The translations under genes were made by a program, and so were the position numbers. Positions 8,689 to 15,956 of a stretch of DNA of 18,448 bases are shown here, piece by piece. The first letter of the stretch is position 1; every line of letters starts with the position of its first letter. The notes below the pieces were generated by a model. It worked only from the letters and a program-made list of their open reading frames with translations. It searched no databases and was not told the origin of the DNA. Origin of the DNA: CAYQSU01 sp964420325 (lineage in GTDB: Bacteria > Pseudomonadota > Alphaproteobacteria > Rhodospirillales > Defluviicoccaceae); contig CAYQSU010000067.1 in NCBI GenBank assembly GCA_964420325.1, forward strand, positions 1 through 18,448. Direction: 5' to 3'.

Positions 8689-10152
8689 TCACTCGGCGAT
8701 GCGGGCGATGGTGGCCGACGTGCTGTAGCCGGGCTCGATGCGGGCCAGCACCACCCGGCCGCCGTAGCGCCGTACCAGGTCGGCGCCGACCACCTCCTCG
8801 AGCCGGTAGTCGGCGCCCTTGACCAGGACGTCCGGGCGCAGGGCCTCGATCAGCCGGATCGGCGTGTCCTCGCCGAAGACCACAACCAGGTCGACGCTGG
8901 CCAGCGACGCCAGCACAGTCGCCCGCGCCGCCTCGGACTGGACCGGCCGTTCGGGACCCTTGAGCCGAGCCACCGAGGCGTCGCTGTTGAGGCCGACCAC
9001 CAGGCGGTTGCACGCCGCCCTGGCCTGGGCGAGCAGCGAGACGTGGCCGGGATGGAGAAGATCGAAGCAGCCGTTGGTGAAGCCGATCCTGAGATCCTGG
9101 CGCCGCCACACCTCGACGCGGTCCCTGGCCGGGCCGAGGGTCACCACCTTGGCCTCGGCGCGACTCAGGTCCTGGTGGCGCAGCGCGTCGGCGAGTTCCG
9201 CCGCATAGGCAACGGCGGTGCCGACCTTGCCGACGACGATGCCGGCGGCGACGTTGGCGAGCGCCGCCGCATCCTCGAGCCCCGCTCCGACCGCCAGCCC
9301 CGCCGCGAGCGTGGCGACGACGGTGTCGCCGGCGCCCGAGACGTCGAACACCTCCAAGCGTTCGGCGGCCAGGTGGGTCGGATCGCCGTCGGCGGTGACC
9401 AGGGTCATGCCGTCCTTGCCGAGGGTCACCACCACCGCCCCGACGCCGCAGGCGGCGATGAGGTCCCTGGCCGCCGCCGCCGCGTCCTCAGGCGTGGCCA
9501 CCGGCCGGCCCGACGCCTCGGCGAGCTCGGCGCGATTGGGCGTGACCACGTCGGCGCCACGGTAGCGGCCGTAGTCGCGCCCCTTCGGATCGACGATGAC
9601 AGGACGGCCCAGTCCGCGGGCGATGGCGATCAGCTCGGCGGCGAGGCCGTCGGCGAGCACGCCCTTGCCGTAATCCGAGAGCACCACCGCGCCGCAGTCC
9701 TGCAGAAACCGCTGGAAGGTCTCAGCCACTTTCAGCCGGACCGCCGGCGGCAGCGGTCGCACGCATTCGCGGTCGGCGCGGACGATTTGCTGGCTCGCAG
9801 CGAGATAGCGGGTCTTGATCGAGGTCTCGCGATCGGCGTCCACGATCAGCCCCTCGCCGGCGCCAGGGTGCTCAGCCAGCAGTTGGCGGATCTCGCCGGC
9901 GGCGGCGTCTCTGCCGGCGACCGCGACCAGGCGCGCCGCCGCCCCCAGCGCCGCGAGATTGCGGACGACGTTGCCGGCGCCGCCCAGCATGGCGATCTCG
10001 CGCTCGATGCGGAGCACCGGGATCGGCGCCTCCGGCGAGATGCGGTCGACGCTGCCGAACACGTAGCGGTCGAGCATGACATCGCCGACACACAGCACCC
10101 GCGCTCCCGAAAGCGCGTCGACGAGAGGACCCAGCCGGGAGCGGGCGCTCAT
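8689..10152 (-). CDS. hldE: bifunctional heptose 7-phosphate kinase / heptose 1-phosphate adenylyltransferase
   Basis: Predicted 487-residue cytosolic enzyme for ADP-heptose synthesis (LPS inner core). The N-terminal ribokinase-like domain (about 1-325) phosphorylates D-glycero-beta-D-manno-heptose 7-phosphate at position 1. It shows GGAGNVVRNLAALG (57-70), VIVDPKGRDY (185-194) and the anion-hole/catalytic motif DVSGAGDT with Asp276. The C-terminal nucleotidyltransferase domain (about 350-487) adds AMP to heptose 1-phosphate. It has FTNGCFDLLHPGH, with HPGH at 367-370, and KGADY (445-449) followed by YSTSATI. Both active sites look intact and the length matches the fused form. The ATG at 10152 overlaps the gmhA stop (ATGA at 10149-10152), so the two are co-translated. 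No gmhB, the phosphatase needed between the two HldE reactions, lies in the window. Confidence 0.96.
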   Translation of the reverse strand: MSARSRLGPLVDALSGARVLCVGDVMLDRYVFGSVDRISPEAPIPVLRIEREIAMLGGAGNVVRNLAALGAAARLVAVAGRDAAAGEIRQLLAEHPGAGEGLIVDADRETSIKTRYLAASQQIVRADRECVRPLPPAVRLKVAETFQRFLQDCGAVVLSDYGKGVLADGLAAELIAIARGLGRPVIVDPKGRDYGRYRGADVVTPNRAELAEASGRPVATPEDAAAAARDLIAACGVGAVVVTLGKDGMTLVTADGDPTHLAAERLEVFDVSGAGDTVVATLAAGLAVGAGLEDAAALANVAAGIVVGKVGTAVAYAAELADALRHQDLSRAEAKVVTLGPARDRVEVWRRQDLRIGFTNGCFDLLHPGHVSLLAQARAACNRLVVGLNSDASVARLKGPERPVQSEAARATVLASLASVDLVVVFGEDTPIRLIEALRPDVLVKGADYRLEEVVGADLVRRYGGRVVLARIEPGYSTSATIARIAE

Positions 10153-10727
10153 ACGAGCCCCAGCTCGATCTCGAGGGTGGCGCACAGCATCTGGCCGAGC
10201 GTGATGTGCATCTCCTGAATGCGCGCCGTCGTCGTCGAGGGCACGATCAGCAAGGGCTCGGCGAGGCCGACCAGCCGTCCGCCGCTGCCGCCGGTGAGGG
10301 CGGCCGCGACGCAGCCAAGCTCGCGGGCCGCCTCGAGACCGCGGACGACGTTCTCGCTCTTTCCCGATGTCGAAATGCCGATGCAGACGTCGTCCGGCCG
10401 GCACAGCGCGCGGACCTGGCGCTCGAACAGGCGATCGAAGCCGAGGTCGTTGCCGATCGCGGTCAGCGCCGAGGTGTCGGTGGTCAGCGCCAGCGCCGCG
10501 ACCGGTTCGCGATCGCGGGCATATCGGACGGCGAGCTCGGTGGCCAGGTGCTGGGCGTCGGCGGCGCTGCCGCCGTTGCCGAAGAACACCAGCTTGCCGC
10601 CCGCCCTCACCGCCTCGGCGGAGGCCGCGACCAGCCGCCGGAACGGCTCGCGCACGGCGGCGCGGGTCCCGGCAAGCACGGCCGCATGCTCGTCGAGCTC
10701 ACGGTCGAAGAACGCGTCGATATCCAT
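10149..10727 (-). CDS. gmhA: sedoheptulose-7-phosphate isomerase (phosphoheptose isomerase)
   Basis: Predicted 192-residue SIS-domain enzyme that converts sedoheptulose 7-phosphate to D-glycero-D-manno-heptose 7-phosphate, the first step to ADP-heptose. Visible marks are FGNGGSAADAQHLATELAVRY (from 49), with Glu64 in the position of the catalytic acid, the phosphate-binding ISTSGKSENVVRGL (118-131), and ARIQEMHITLGQ with His174 in the position of the catalytic base. I chose the ATG at 10727 because it gives the same length as E. coli GmhA (192) and the first residues align with that N-terminus. A GTG at 10787 would add 20 unconserved residues. The gene overlaps hldE by four bases and is the first of a two-gene heptose operon. 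An intrinsic terminator upstream means it needs its own promoter within about 80 bases; I cannot point to a clear one. Confidence 0.94.
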   Translation of the reverse strand: MDIDAFFDRELDEHAAVLAGTRAAVREPFRRLVAASAEAVRAGGKLVFFGNGGSAADAQHLATELAVRYARDREPVAALALTTDTSALTAIGNDLGFDRLFERQVRALCRPDDVCIGISTSGKSENVVRGLEAARELGCVAAALTGGSGGRLVGLAEPLLIVPSTTTARIQEMHITLGQMLCATLEIELGLV

Positions 10728-10810
10728 CTCGTGCCGGCTCAAGGGGTGCGCGTCCGTCGCGGCGTCGCCGCCGGTCTTATTGATCACGCCGATCGAACGC
10801 TGTCCATCGC

Positions 10811-10836
10811 AAAAAAAACCGAGCGGGCCGCGGTTT
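10811..10836 (-). terminator. intrinsic terminator after the phosphatase gene
   Basis: Read on the minus strand, AAACCG (10836-10831), a nine-base loop and CGGTTT (10821-10816) form a stem that runs into a total of eight Ts (10818-10811). It begins nine bases after the phosphatase stop. It should end transcription of the phosphatase gene before gmhA. Confidence 0.75.
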
Positions 10837-10844
10837 CCCTGTGC

Positions 10845-11615
10845 CTACGTCGAGAGGAACCGGATGTCGCCGTCCTCGAGGACGAGGCAGGTCAGGCGAC
10901 CCGTATAGAAGGCGCCGGTGTCGATGCCGATGCGGTTCCTGCGGATGTCCGGCCTGGGCACGATGGAGTGGCCGTGGACCACGCGCTTGCCGAAGTCGTC
11001 GCTCGAGTCGAGAAACGTCTCGCGGATCCACATCAGATCGCGCGGCCGCTGATCCTCCGGCGCGACGCCGGGCCGCATTCCGGCATGGACGAACAAGTAG
11101 TCGCCTTCGACGTGGTAGAGCCCGAGGCCTCGCAGGAAGGCGAGGTGATCGGGCGGCAGAGCCTCGCCGAGGCGCTGGCGCAGGGTTTCAAGGGTGTCGG
11201 TGCCGAAGAGCATCCAGCCGACCGGAATCCCATAGCTCGCCAGTGTCGCGTCGCCGCCGTTGAACAGCCAGTTGGCGTCCGCCCGCTCGGTCAGGAAGCG
11301 AAGCATCATGTCCTCGTGGTTGCCCTTCAGGTGGACGCGCGCGAACCCCTCGAGAGGTTCGTGAATGAGTATCTCCAGGACCTCGAACGAGCCCGGCCCG
11401 CGATCGACGTAGTCGCCGAGGTAGACGAGCGACCTCCGCTTGCCCGGAGCAGCCCCGGCATCGGCAAGGATGCGCTCGTGCAGTTGACGCAGGAGATCGC
11501 TGCGGCCGTGAATGTCGCCGATGACGTAGACGCGGCTGCCTTCGGGCACCCGCGAGGACGTCGCATCGCCATTGAAACGGGGCAGGGCCTCCAGGAGGGG
11601 TCCGAATCTGAACAT
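10845..11615 (-). CDS. PPP-family metallophosphatase
   Basis: Predicted 256-residue phosphoprotein-phosphatase-type metallophosphoesterase. The complete set of metal- and phosphate-binding motifs is present: GDIHG (Asp34, His36), GDYVDRG (Asp68, Asp71-Arg72), GNHE (99-101), FVHAG (His177) and HGHS (214-217). Bacterial relatives include serine/threonine/tyrosine phosphatases of the PrpA/PrpB type and symmetrical or PrpE-type dinucleotide tetraphosphatases, so the substrate (phosphoprotein or Ap4A-like) cannot be fixed from sequence. No signal peptide is present, so it is cytoplasmic. The ATG at 11615 lacks a Shine-Dalgarno sequence, but the residues upstream in frame look non-conserved. It is divergent from the EAL-like pair and is separated from gmhA by a terminator. 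Confidence 0.88.
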   Translation of the reverse strand: MFRFGPLLEALPRFNGDATSSRVPEGSRVYVIGDIHGRSDLLRQLHERILADAGAAPGKRRSLVYLGDYVDRGPGSFEVLEILIHEPLEGFARVHLKGNHEDMMLRFLTERADANWLFNGGDATLASYGIPVGWMLFGTDTLETLRQRLGEALPPDHLAFLRGLGLYHVEGDYLFVHAGMRPGVAPEDQRPRDLMWIRETFLDSSDDFGKRVVHGHSIVPRPDIRRNRIGIDTGAFYTGRLTCLVLEDGDIRFLST

Positions 11616-11691
11616 GACGCAACCATACCACGTCCGGCCAACGAGCGGGCGCCCGAGTCGACATCCCGGCGAAGCGTCGCCGTTCCGGCAT

Positions 11692-11706
11692 AAGGAGGTT
11701 CTTAAC
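11692..11706. promoter_or_regulatory. isolated AAGGAGG and TAAG/CTTA inverted repeat in a divergent intergenic region
   Basis: TAAGGAGGTTCTTAAC contains a perfect anti-Shine-Dalgarno complement, but the next start codon is a GTG 22 bases beyond it that opens only a shadow frame. The same bases form an inverted repeat TAAG-N6-CTTA. It may be an operator or promoter element for the gene at 11757 or for the divergent phosphatase; the role is unproven. Confidence 0.25.
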
Positions 11707-11756
11707 ATCTTCGCCCCTAGCGTGCGCTCCGATCACGCGGTTGCAGGGGATTTCGG

Positions 11757-13004
11757 GTGTCGCTGTCCGGACCGATCGCTGTTTCGCCGACACCGGCAGC
11801 GCCGGCGAGCACGGCCGAGCGCCGCCTGTACGACGCCCTGCGGCGCCTCGCCGCAAGCCGGTCGCGATGGTTCGCCGTTCACGTGCATCTGTCCACCCTA
11901 CCGGCGGCGCGGCTGCGGCCGCAGAGCCTGCGCACGGCCATCCGTCCCTTCGAGGCGCTGGTCGCCCTCCATGAAGCGCAGGTGTTCAGCGTTGCCGGGG
12001 GCGACCTCGTCCTTCTCTGCCGCGACGTGCCGGTCGAGGAGGTCGACGTCGCCCTCTACAGGCTGCGAGCGCTGGTCGGCGACGAGGCGATGACCGGGGC
12101 TTGCGCCATCGACGACGAAGCCTTCGTCAGCTGGTACGACCTGTCGCAGAAGGAGGACTATGAGCTGCTCCTGGCGTTCGCCCGGAGCGTGGCCGCCGAT
12201 GACGCGCCCGGCGTCGGTTCCGCCGAGACGTGCGCCCCGGCGGCGAGCGCCGGCCGCCCGCTCGCGCCGGCCGAGCTGTCGGGCGTCCTGCGCAGGCTGC
12301 AGGAGGTGCGCATCGCCGACTTCGTGCGGCAGCAGACGGCGCTCGAGGTCCTGCAGGGAGGCCGTGCCAGACCCTTGTTCCTCGAGACCTACGTCTCGAT
12401 GACCGAGCTCGGGGCGCGCGTCGCGCCGGGGGCGGACCTCTTCGCCAGTCCGTGGCTCTTCCAGTATCTCACCCAGTTCCTCGACCGCCGCCTCATGGTT
12501 CACCTGGCGCGCCAGAGCCTCGCCAGGGAGGCCGTGCCGATCAGCATCAATCTCAACGTCGGCACCGTCGCGACCCGGGAGTTCGCCCGCTTCAGCGAGA
12601 CCCATGGCGCCCGCCCGGGCCACATCATCGTCGAGATCCTGCTCACCGACGCGCTGGCGGATGCGCGAGCCTTCGCCAGGGCGCGGGCCGCCCTCAGCGA
12701 CAGGGGCTACCCCGTTCTGATCGACGGTATCAGCCCATGGAGCCCGCAGTTCCTCAGCGTTGCGGCGCTTCGGCCGGATCTTGTCAAGATCTGGTGGGGG
12801 CGGGGGACGGCACCTCGCGTATCGCCGGAGAGCGTCGCGGCGCTCAGGGACATGGTCGAGCGTTGCGGCAAGGACAGCGTCGTTCTCGCCCGCGCCGACT
12901 CGGAAGAGGCGGTCAAGTGGGCGCTCGATCTCGGCATCCAGCGGTTCCAGGGCCGCTTCATCGACCGGCTGGTCGAGGCGATGACCGGCCGGGCGAGGGC
13001 CTGA
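11757..13004 (+). CDS. degenerate EAL-like domain protein, first of a tandem pair
   Basis: Predicted 415-residue soluble protein. Residues 20-112 form an N-terminal domain (AVHVHLSTL, FEALVALHEAQVFSVAGGDLVLL) that looks like a reduced GGDEF or sensory fold. After a linker (about 150-175), residues 205-410 follow the order of an EAL phosphodiesterase domain. The blocks are LFLETYVSMTEL (where EAL should be), PISINLNV (Asn266 kept), IIVEILLTD (Glu293 kept), PVLIDGISPWS (the DDFG site, reduced to Asp-Gly), DLVKIWW (Lys344 kept) and IQRFQGRFIDRL (Gln398 kept). The EAL glutamate and the second aspartate of DDFG are missing, so hydrolysis of cyclic di-GMP is unlikely. The GTG start at 11757 has AGGGGA six bases upstream. 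It stops eight bases before a paralogous gene. A non-catalytic binding or regulatory role is inferred. Confidence 0.75.
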   Translation: MSLSGPIAVSPTPAAPASTAERRLYDALRRLAASRSRWFAVHVHLSTLPAARLRPQSLRTAIRPFEALVALHEAQVFSVAGGDLVLLCRDVPVEEVDVALYRLRALVGDEAMTGACAIDDEAFVSWYDLSQKEDYELLLAFARSVAADDAPGVGSAETCAPAASAGRPLAPAELSGVLRRLQEVRIADFVRQQTALEVLQGGRARPLFLETYVSMTELGARVAPGADLFASPWLFQYLTQFLDRRLMVHLARQSLAREAVPISINLNVGTVATREFARFSETHGARPGHIIVEILLTDALADARAFARARAALSDRGYPVLIDGISPWSPQFLSVAALRPDLVKIWWGRGTAPRVSPESVAALRDMVERCGKDSVVLARADSEEAVKWALDLGIQRFQGRFIDRLVEAMTGRARA

Positions 13005-13012
13005 GTACGGCG

Positions 13013-14302
13013 ATGCGGCACCAGGCGGCCGAAGCCATTGTGGCGACGAGCGGAACCGGCCCCGGTCGCACCCACCTGCTGCTCGACTACCTGCGGCTCC
13101 TCGCCCCGCGCAAGGCGGGCCGGCGGGCGGTACACCTCCAGCTCTCGCGCCTGCGGCCGTTCAACCGGCGTGAGCACCACATCCTGGCCGCCACCGAAGG
13201 CCTCGAGCCGATGGCCGGCTCCGAGGCGGGGCAGCTGTTCCAGCTCGCCAACGCCGACCTCATCTTCGTCTACAAGGCGGAGCTGCAGCCCTGGGTCGAG
13301 AGGGAGGTGAGGAAGGTCTGCTACCTGTTCAGCGACGATCCTCTGGTCGCCGAGGAACCGAAGCATGGCCGGCTTGCCGTCTGGTACGACATCGAACGCG
13401 ACTACGACCGCTTCCTCAAGCTCGTCCGCGCACTCCTGTCGGGCCAAGAGGAGGAGCCTGTGCCGGGCGGTTCCTCGTCGAACACGCGGGCGCGCCTCAA
13501 GGAGAAGCAGCGCGAAGGCGACGCGCTCACCCCCGACCTGCTTGGCAAGGTCGAACAGGCCCTGCGGCAGACGGATCTGTCCAACCTGGTGCGCCGGCAA
13601 TCGGTGTGCTCGCTTGCCTCGCACCGTGTTCCCATCACCCACTTCAGCGAGATCTTCGTCTCCATCGCCGCGCTTCGCGAGACGGTGCTGCCCAACGTCA
13701 ACCTCGCGGCCAATCGCTGGCTGTTCCAGCACCTGACCGAAACGCTAGACCGCAGGGTGCTCAACCTCCTCGCCAAGCCCGAGCGCGCGATCGGAGGTGA
13801 GGACCTGAGCCTCAACCTCAACCTCTCGACCATCCTGTCCGAGGATTTCCACAGGTTCGACCGCAGCCTGCCCGCTGCGCGGGTCGGCTCCCTGATCGTC
13901 GAGCTGCAGCCCGTCGACGTCTTCTCCGATCCCGGCCGCTACATGGTCGCTCGCGACCTGCTCAAGGACAAGGGCTATCGTCTGTGCCTCGACGGCCTGA
14001 CGCCGACGGACCTCCAGCTCTACGATCCGGTCCGCCTCGGCGTCGACTTCGTCAAGGTGATCTGGGATCAGGCCGTCCTCGCCAGGAAGGCCGAGGTCCA
14101 CGCCCGTCTCGCCGCCGTCCTCCGCCGCATGGGCCGGTGCCAGGCCGTGCTCTGTCGCATCGATGCGGCCGAAGGCGTCGAGTTCGGCCGCTCCCTCGGA
14201 ATCGGCCTGTTCCAGGGGAGGTACGTCGAGAGGCTGGTCTCGGAGGACCGGCGGCGTCGTCAGCTGTTGCGGTTGAAACGCCCCGCCAACGACGGCACAT
14301 AA
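13013..14302 (+). CDS. degenerate EAL-like domain protein, second of a tandem pair
   Basis: Predicted 429-residue soluble protein with the same architecture as the preceding gene. The N-terminal domain (about 37-112) has AVHLQLSRLRPF, LFQLANADLIFVYKAEL and VCYLFSDDPL. A charged linker follows (about 140-172). The EAL-like C-terminal domain has HFSEIFVSIAALRETVLP, ANRWLFQHLTETLDRR, LSLNLNLS (Asn268 or Asn270), SLIVELQPVD (Glu297), YRLCLDGLTPTDLQ, VDFVKVIW (Lys348), CRIDAAEGVEF and IGLFQGRYVERLV (Gln401). As in its partner, the EAL motif and the DDFG second aspartate are absent, although an AEGVE-like element survives here. The ATG at 13013 follows the upstream stop by eight bases; GAGGG lies 13 bases before it, rather far. 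The frame is open upstream through the first gene, but that part is a shadow. The pair probably arose by duplication and may form a heterodimer; this is an inference. Confidence 0.75.
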   Translation: MRHQAAEAIVATSGTGPGRTHLLLDYLRLLAPRKAGRRAVHLQLSRLRPFNRREHHILAATEGLEPMAGSEAGQLFQLANADLIFVYKAELQPWVEREVRKVCYLFSDDPLVAEEPKHGRLAVWYDIERDYDRFLKLVRALLSGQEEEPVPGGSSSNTRARLKEKQREGDALTPDLLGKVEQALRQTDLSNLVRRQSVCSLASHRVPITHFSEIFVSIAALRETVLPNVNLAANRWLFQHLTETLDRRVLNLLAKPERAIGGEDLSLNLNLSTILSEDFHRFDRSLPAARVGSLIVELQPVDVFSDPGRYMVARDLLKDKGYRLCLDGLTPTDLQLYDPVRLGVDFVKVIWDQAVLARKAEVHARLAAVLRRMGRCQAVLCRIDAAEGVEFGRSLGIGLFQGRYVERLVSEDRRRRQLLRLKRPANDGT

Positions 14303-14310
14303 GGGGTCGC

Positions 14311-14324
14311 GCCCGAAGGCGGGC
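14311..14324 (+). other. small GC hairpin in the gap before the ABC genes
   Basis: GCCCG (14311-14315), loop AAGG and CGGGC (14320-14324) form a five-base-pair stem nine bases after the second EAL-like gene. There is no T-tract, so it is not a convincing terminator. Readthrough into the ABC genes, whose start is 43 bases after the stop, is plausible. Confidence 0.3.
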
Positions 14325-14345
14325 ATCCGATCCGAAAAGGCCTCG

Positions 14346-15125
14346 ATGAGCGACGGAACCCGGGAAGACCTCGTCGACGTCCGCGGCCTGACCAAGCGGT
14401 TCGGTCCGGTCGTGGCCCTCGACGACGTGAGCTTCTCCATCACCCGCGCCTCGACGACGGCGCTCCTCGGCGGCAACGGCGCCGGCAAGACGACGACGCT
14501 GGCGATCCTCCTCGGCCTCCTCCTGCCGACATCGGGCAACGTCACCGTGCTCGGCTGCGACATGGTCCGCGGCCGTCACGGCGCGCTCGGACGGATGAAC
14601 TTCTCCTCGCCCTATGTCGACCTGCCGCGCCGGCTCTCGGTTGCCGAGAACCTCACGGTGTACGCCCATCTTTACGGCATCCGCTCTGTGCAGGCGCGCA
14701 TCCGCGCTCTGGCCCGCGACCTCGAGATCGAGCCGTTCCTCGACCGGGCGAGCGGCGAGCTGTCGTCGGGCCAGCGGACCCGCGTGGCGCTGGCGAAGGC
14801 GCTGCTCAACGAGCCGGAACTCCTCCTCCTCGACGAGCCGACGGCGTCCCTGGACCCGGATACCGCCGACTGGGTTCGCGGCTACCTGGAGACCTACCGG
14901 CGGCACTCCGGCGCGACCATTCTCCTCGCCTCCCACAACATGAGGGAGGTCGAGCGGCTCTGCGACCACGTGATCATGCTCAAGGCCGGCGCCATCGTCG
15001 ACCGCGGATCGCCCGGCGAGCTGGCCCTGCGCTACGGCCGCGAAACGATGGAGGAGGTGTTCCTGGACATCGCGCGCGACCGGCGGGCGGGCGCGGCCGG
15101 GCAGCGGCGGGCGGCAAGGCGATGA
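14346..15125 (+). CDS. ABC-2 type exporter, ATP-binding protein
   Basis: Predicted 259-residue ATPase that would power the permease encoded next. It has Walker A GGNGAGKTT (Lys48), signature LSSGQ (139-143), Walker B LLLLDEPTASLD (Glu164) and the H-loop ASHNM (His197). The Q-loop region reads MNFSSPYVDLPRRLSVAENL, so the usual glutamine is replaced by Ser/Pro. The same wording occurs in a known set of ABC-2 ATPases, so this is probably a subfamily trait. The C-terminal tail is Arg/Ala-rich. The start at 14346 has a modest AAAAGG five bases upstream. Its stop overlaps the permease ATG (ATGA at 15122-15125). The substrate cannot be read from sequence; drug, polyketide, polysaccharide or lipid export are all seen for ABC-2 systems. 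Confidence 0.93.
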   Translation: MSDGTREDLVDVRGLTKRFGPVVALDDVSFSITRASTTALLGGNGAGKTTTLAILLGLLLPTSGNVTVLGCDMVRGRHGALGRMNFSSPYVDLPRRLSVAENLTVYAHLYGIRSVQARIRALARDLEIEPFLDRASGELSSGQRTRVALAKALLNEPELLLLDEPTASLDPDTADWVRGYLETYRRHSGATILLASHNMREVERLCDHVIMLKAGAIVDRGSPGELALRYGRETMEEVFLDIARDRRAGAAGQRRAARR

Positions 15126-15952
15126 GGGGGGCCGACGCCCCCGACCGGCGCGAACGATCGTTCTCGTGGCGGCGGGTCAAGGCGGTGATGCTGCGCCACC
15201 TCTATATCCTCCGGCACTCCTGGCCCCGGGTGCTCGATCTCGCCTACTGGCCGACCGTGCAGATGATCCTCTGGGGGTTCGTGACCAAGTTCTTCCTCGG
15301 GCACAGCTCGTGGGTGGCCGAGGCCGCCGGTGTCCTGATCAGCGCCGTGCTGCTGTGGGACGTGTTCTTCCGCTCCAACCTCGGCGTCGCGCTGACGTTC
15401 CTCGAGGAGATGTGGGCGCGCAACTTCGGCCAGCTGTTCGTGAGCCCGCTCCGGCCGATCGAGATGGCGGTTGCGATGACCCTGTTGAGCCTGGTCCGCA
15501 CGGTCATCTCGGTGACGCCGGCCGCCTTCCTGGCGCTGCCGCTGTTCGATGTCTGGGTGTTCTCGTTAGGCCTCCCGCTCGCCGCCTTCTTCGCCAACCT
15601 GATGCTGTTCGGCTGGAGCATCGGGCTGATGGTGTCGGCGGCCGTCCTCCGCCTCGGTCTCGGCGCCGAGAACCTGGCGTGGGTCGCCATCTTCGCCGTG
15701 GCACCGCTCAGCTGCATCTACTACCCGATCGACACGCTGCCGGCATGGCTGCAGCCGGTCGCCTGGGCGCTGCCGTCCTCGCACGTATTCGAAGGCATGC
15801 GCGCGGTGCTGTTCGAGCAGGAGTTCCGCCTCGACCTGTTGGCCGGCGCCGTCGGCCTCAACGCTCTCTACCTGGCGGCCGCGATCGCCTTCTTCCTCTA
15901 CATGTTCCACCTCGCCCGCCGCCGCGGCCTTCTCCTGCAGCAGGGGGAATGA
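15122..15952 (+). CDS. ABC-2 type exporter, permease protein
   Basis: Predicted 276-residue inner-membrane protein with about six transmembrane segments (near 40-60, 66-84, 113-140, 145-175, 182-205 and 240-262). After a basic cytoplasmic N-terminus there is an amphipathic region (RVKAVMLRHLYILRHSWPRVLDL). The arrangement, with LPAWLQPVAWALPSSHVFEGMRAVL (206-230) between the fifth and sixth segments, is that of ABC-2 permeases. It overlaps the ATPase gene by four bases, so the two are made together, and would form a homodimeric channel with two ATPases. Its stop lies four bases from the stop of the convergent nuclease-like gene, leaving no room for a separate terminator. Substrate unknown. 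Confidence 0.92.
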   Translation: MRGADAPDRRERSFSWRRVKAVMLRHLYILRHSWPRVLDLAYWPTVQMILWGFVTKFFLGHSSWVAEAAGVLISAVLLWDVFFRSNLGVALTFLEEMWARNFGQLFVSPLRPIEMAVAMTLLSLVRTVISVTPAAFLALPLFDVWVFSLGLPLAAFFANLMLFGWSIGLMVSAAVLRLGLGAENLAWVAIFAVAPLSCIYYPIDTLPAWLQPVAWALPSSHVFEGMRAVLFEQEFRLDLLAGAVGLNALYLAAAIAFFLYMFHLARRRGLLLQQGE

Positions 15953-15956
15953 GGGC

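Noticed and set aside
12230..13012. Upstream extension of the second EAL-like gene through the first one
   Set aside because: The extension is Arg/Pro/Gly-rich with no similarity, while the overlapping frame encodes the first EAL-like protein. The start at 13013 gives a product with the same architecture as its partner.
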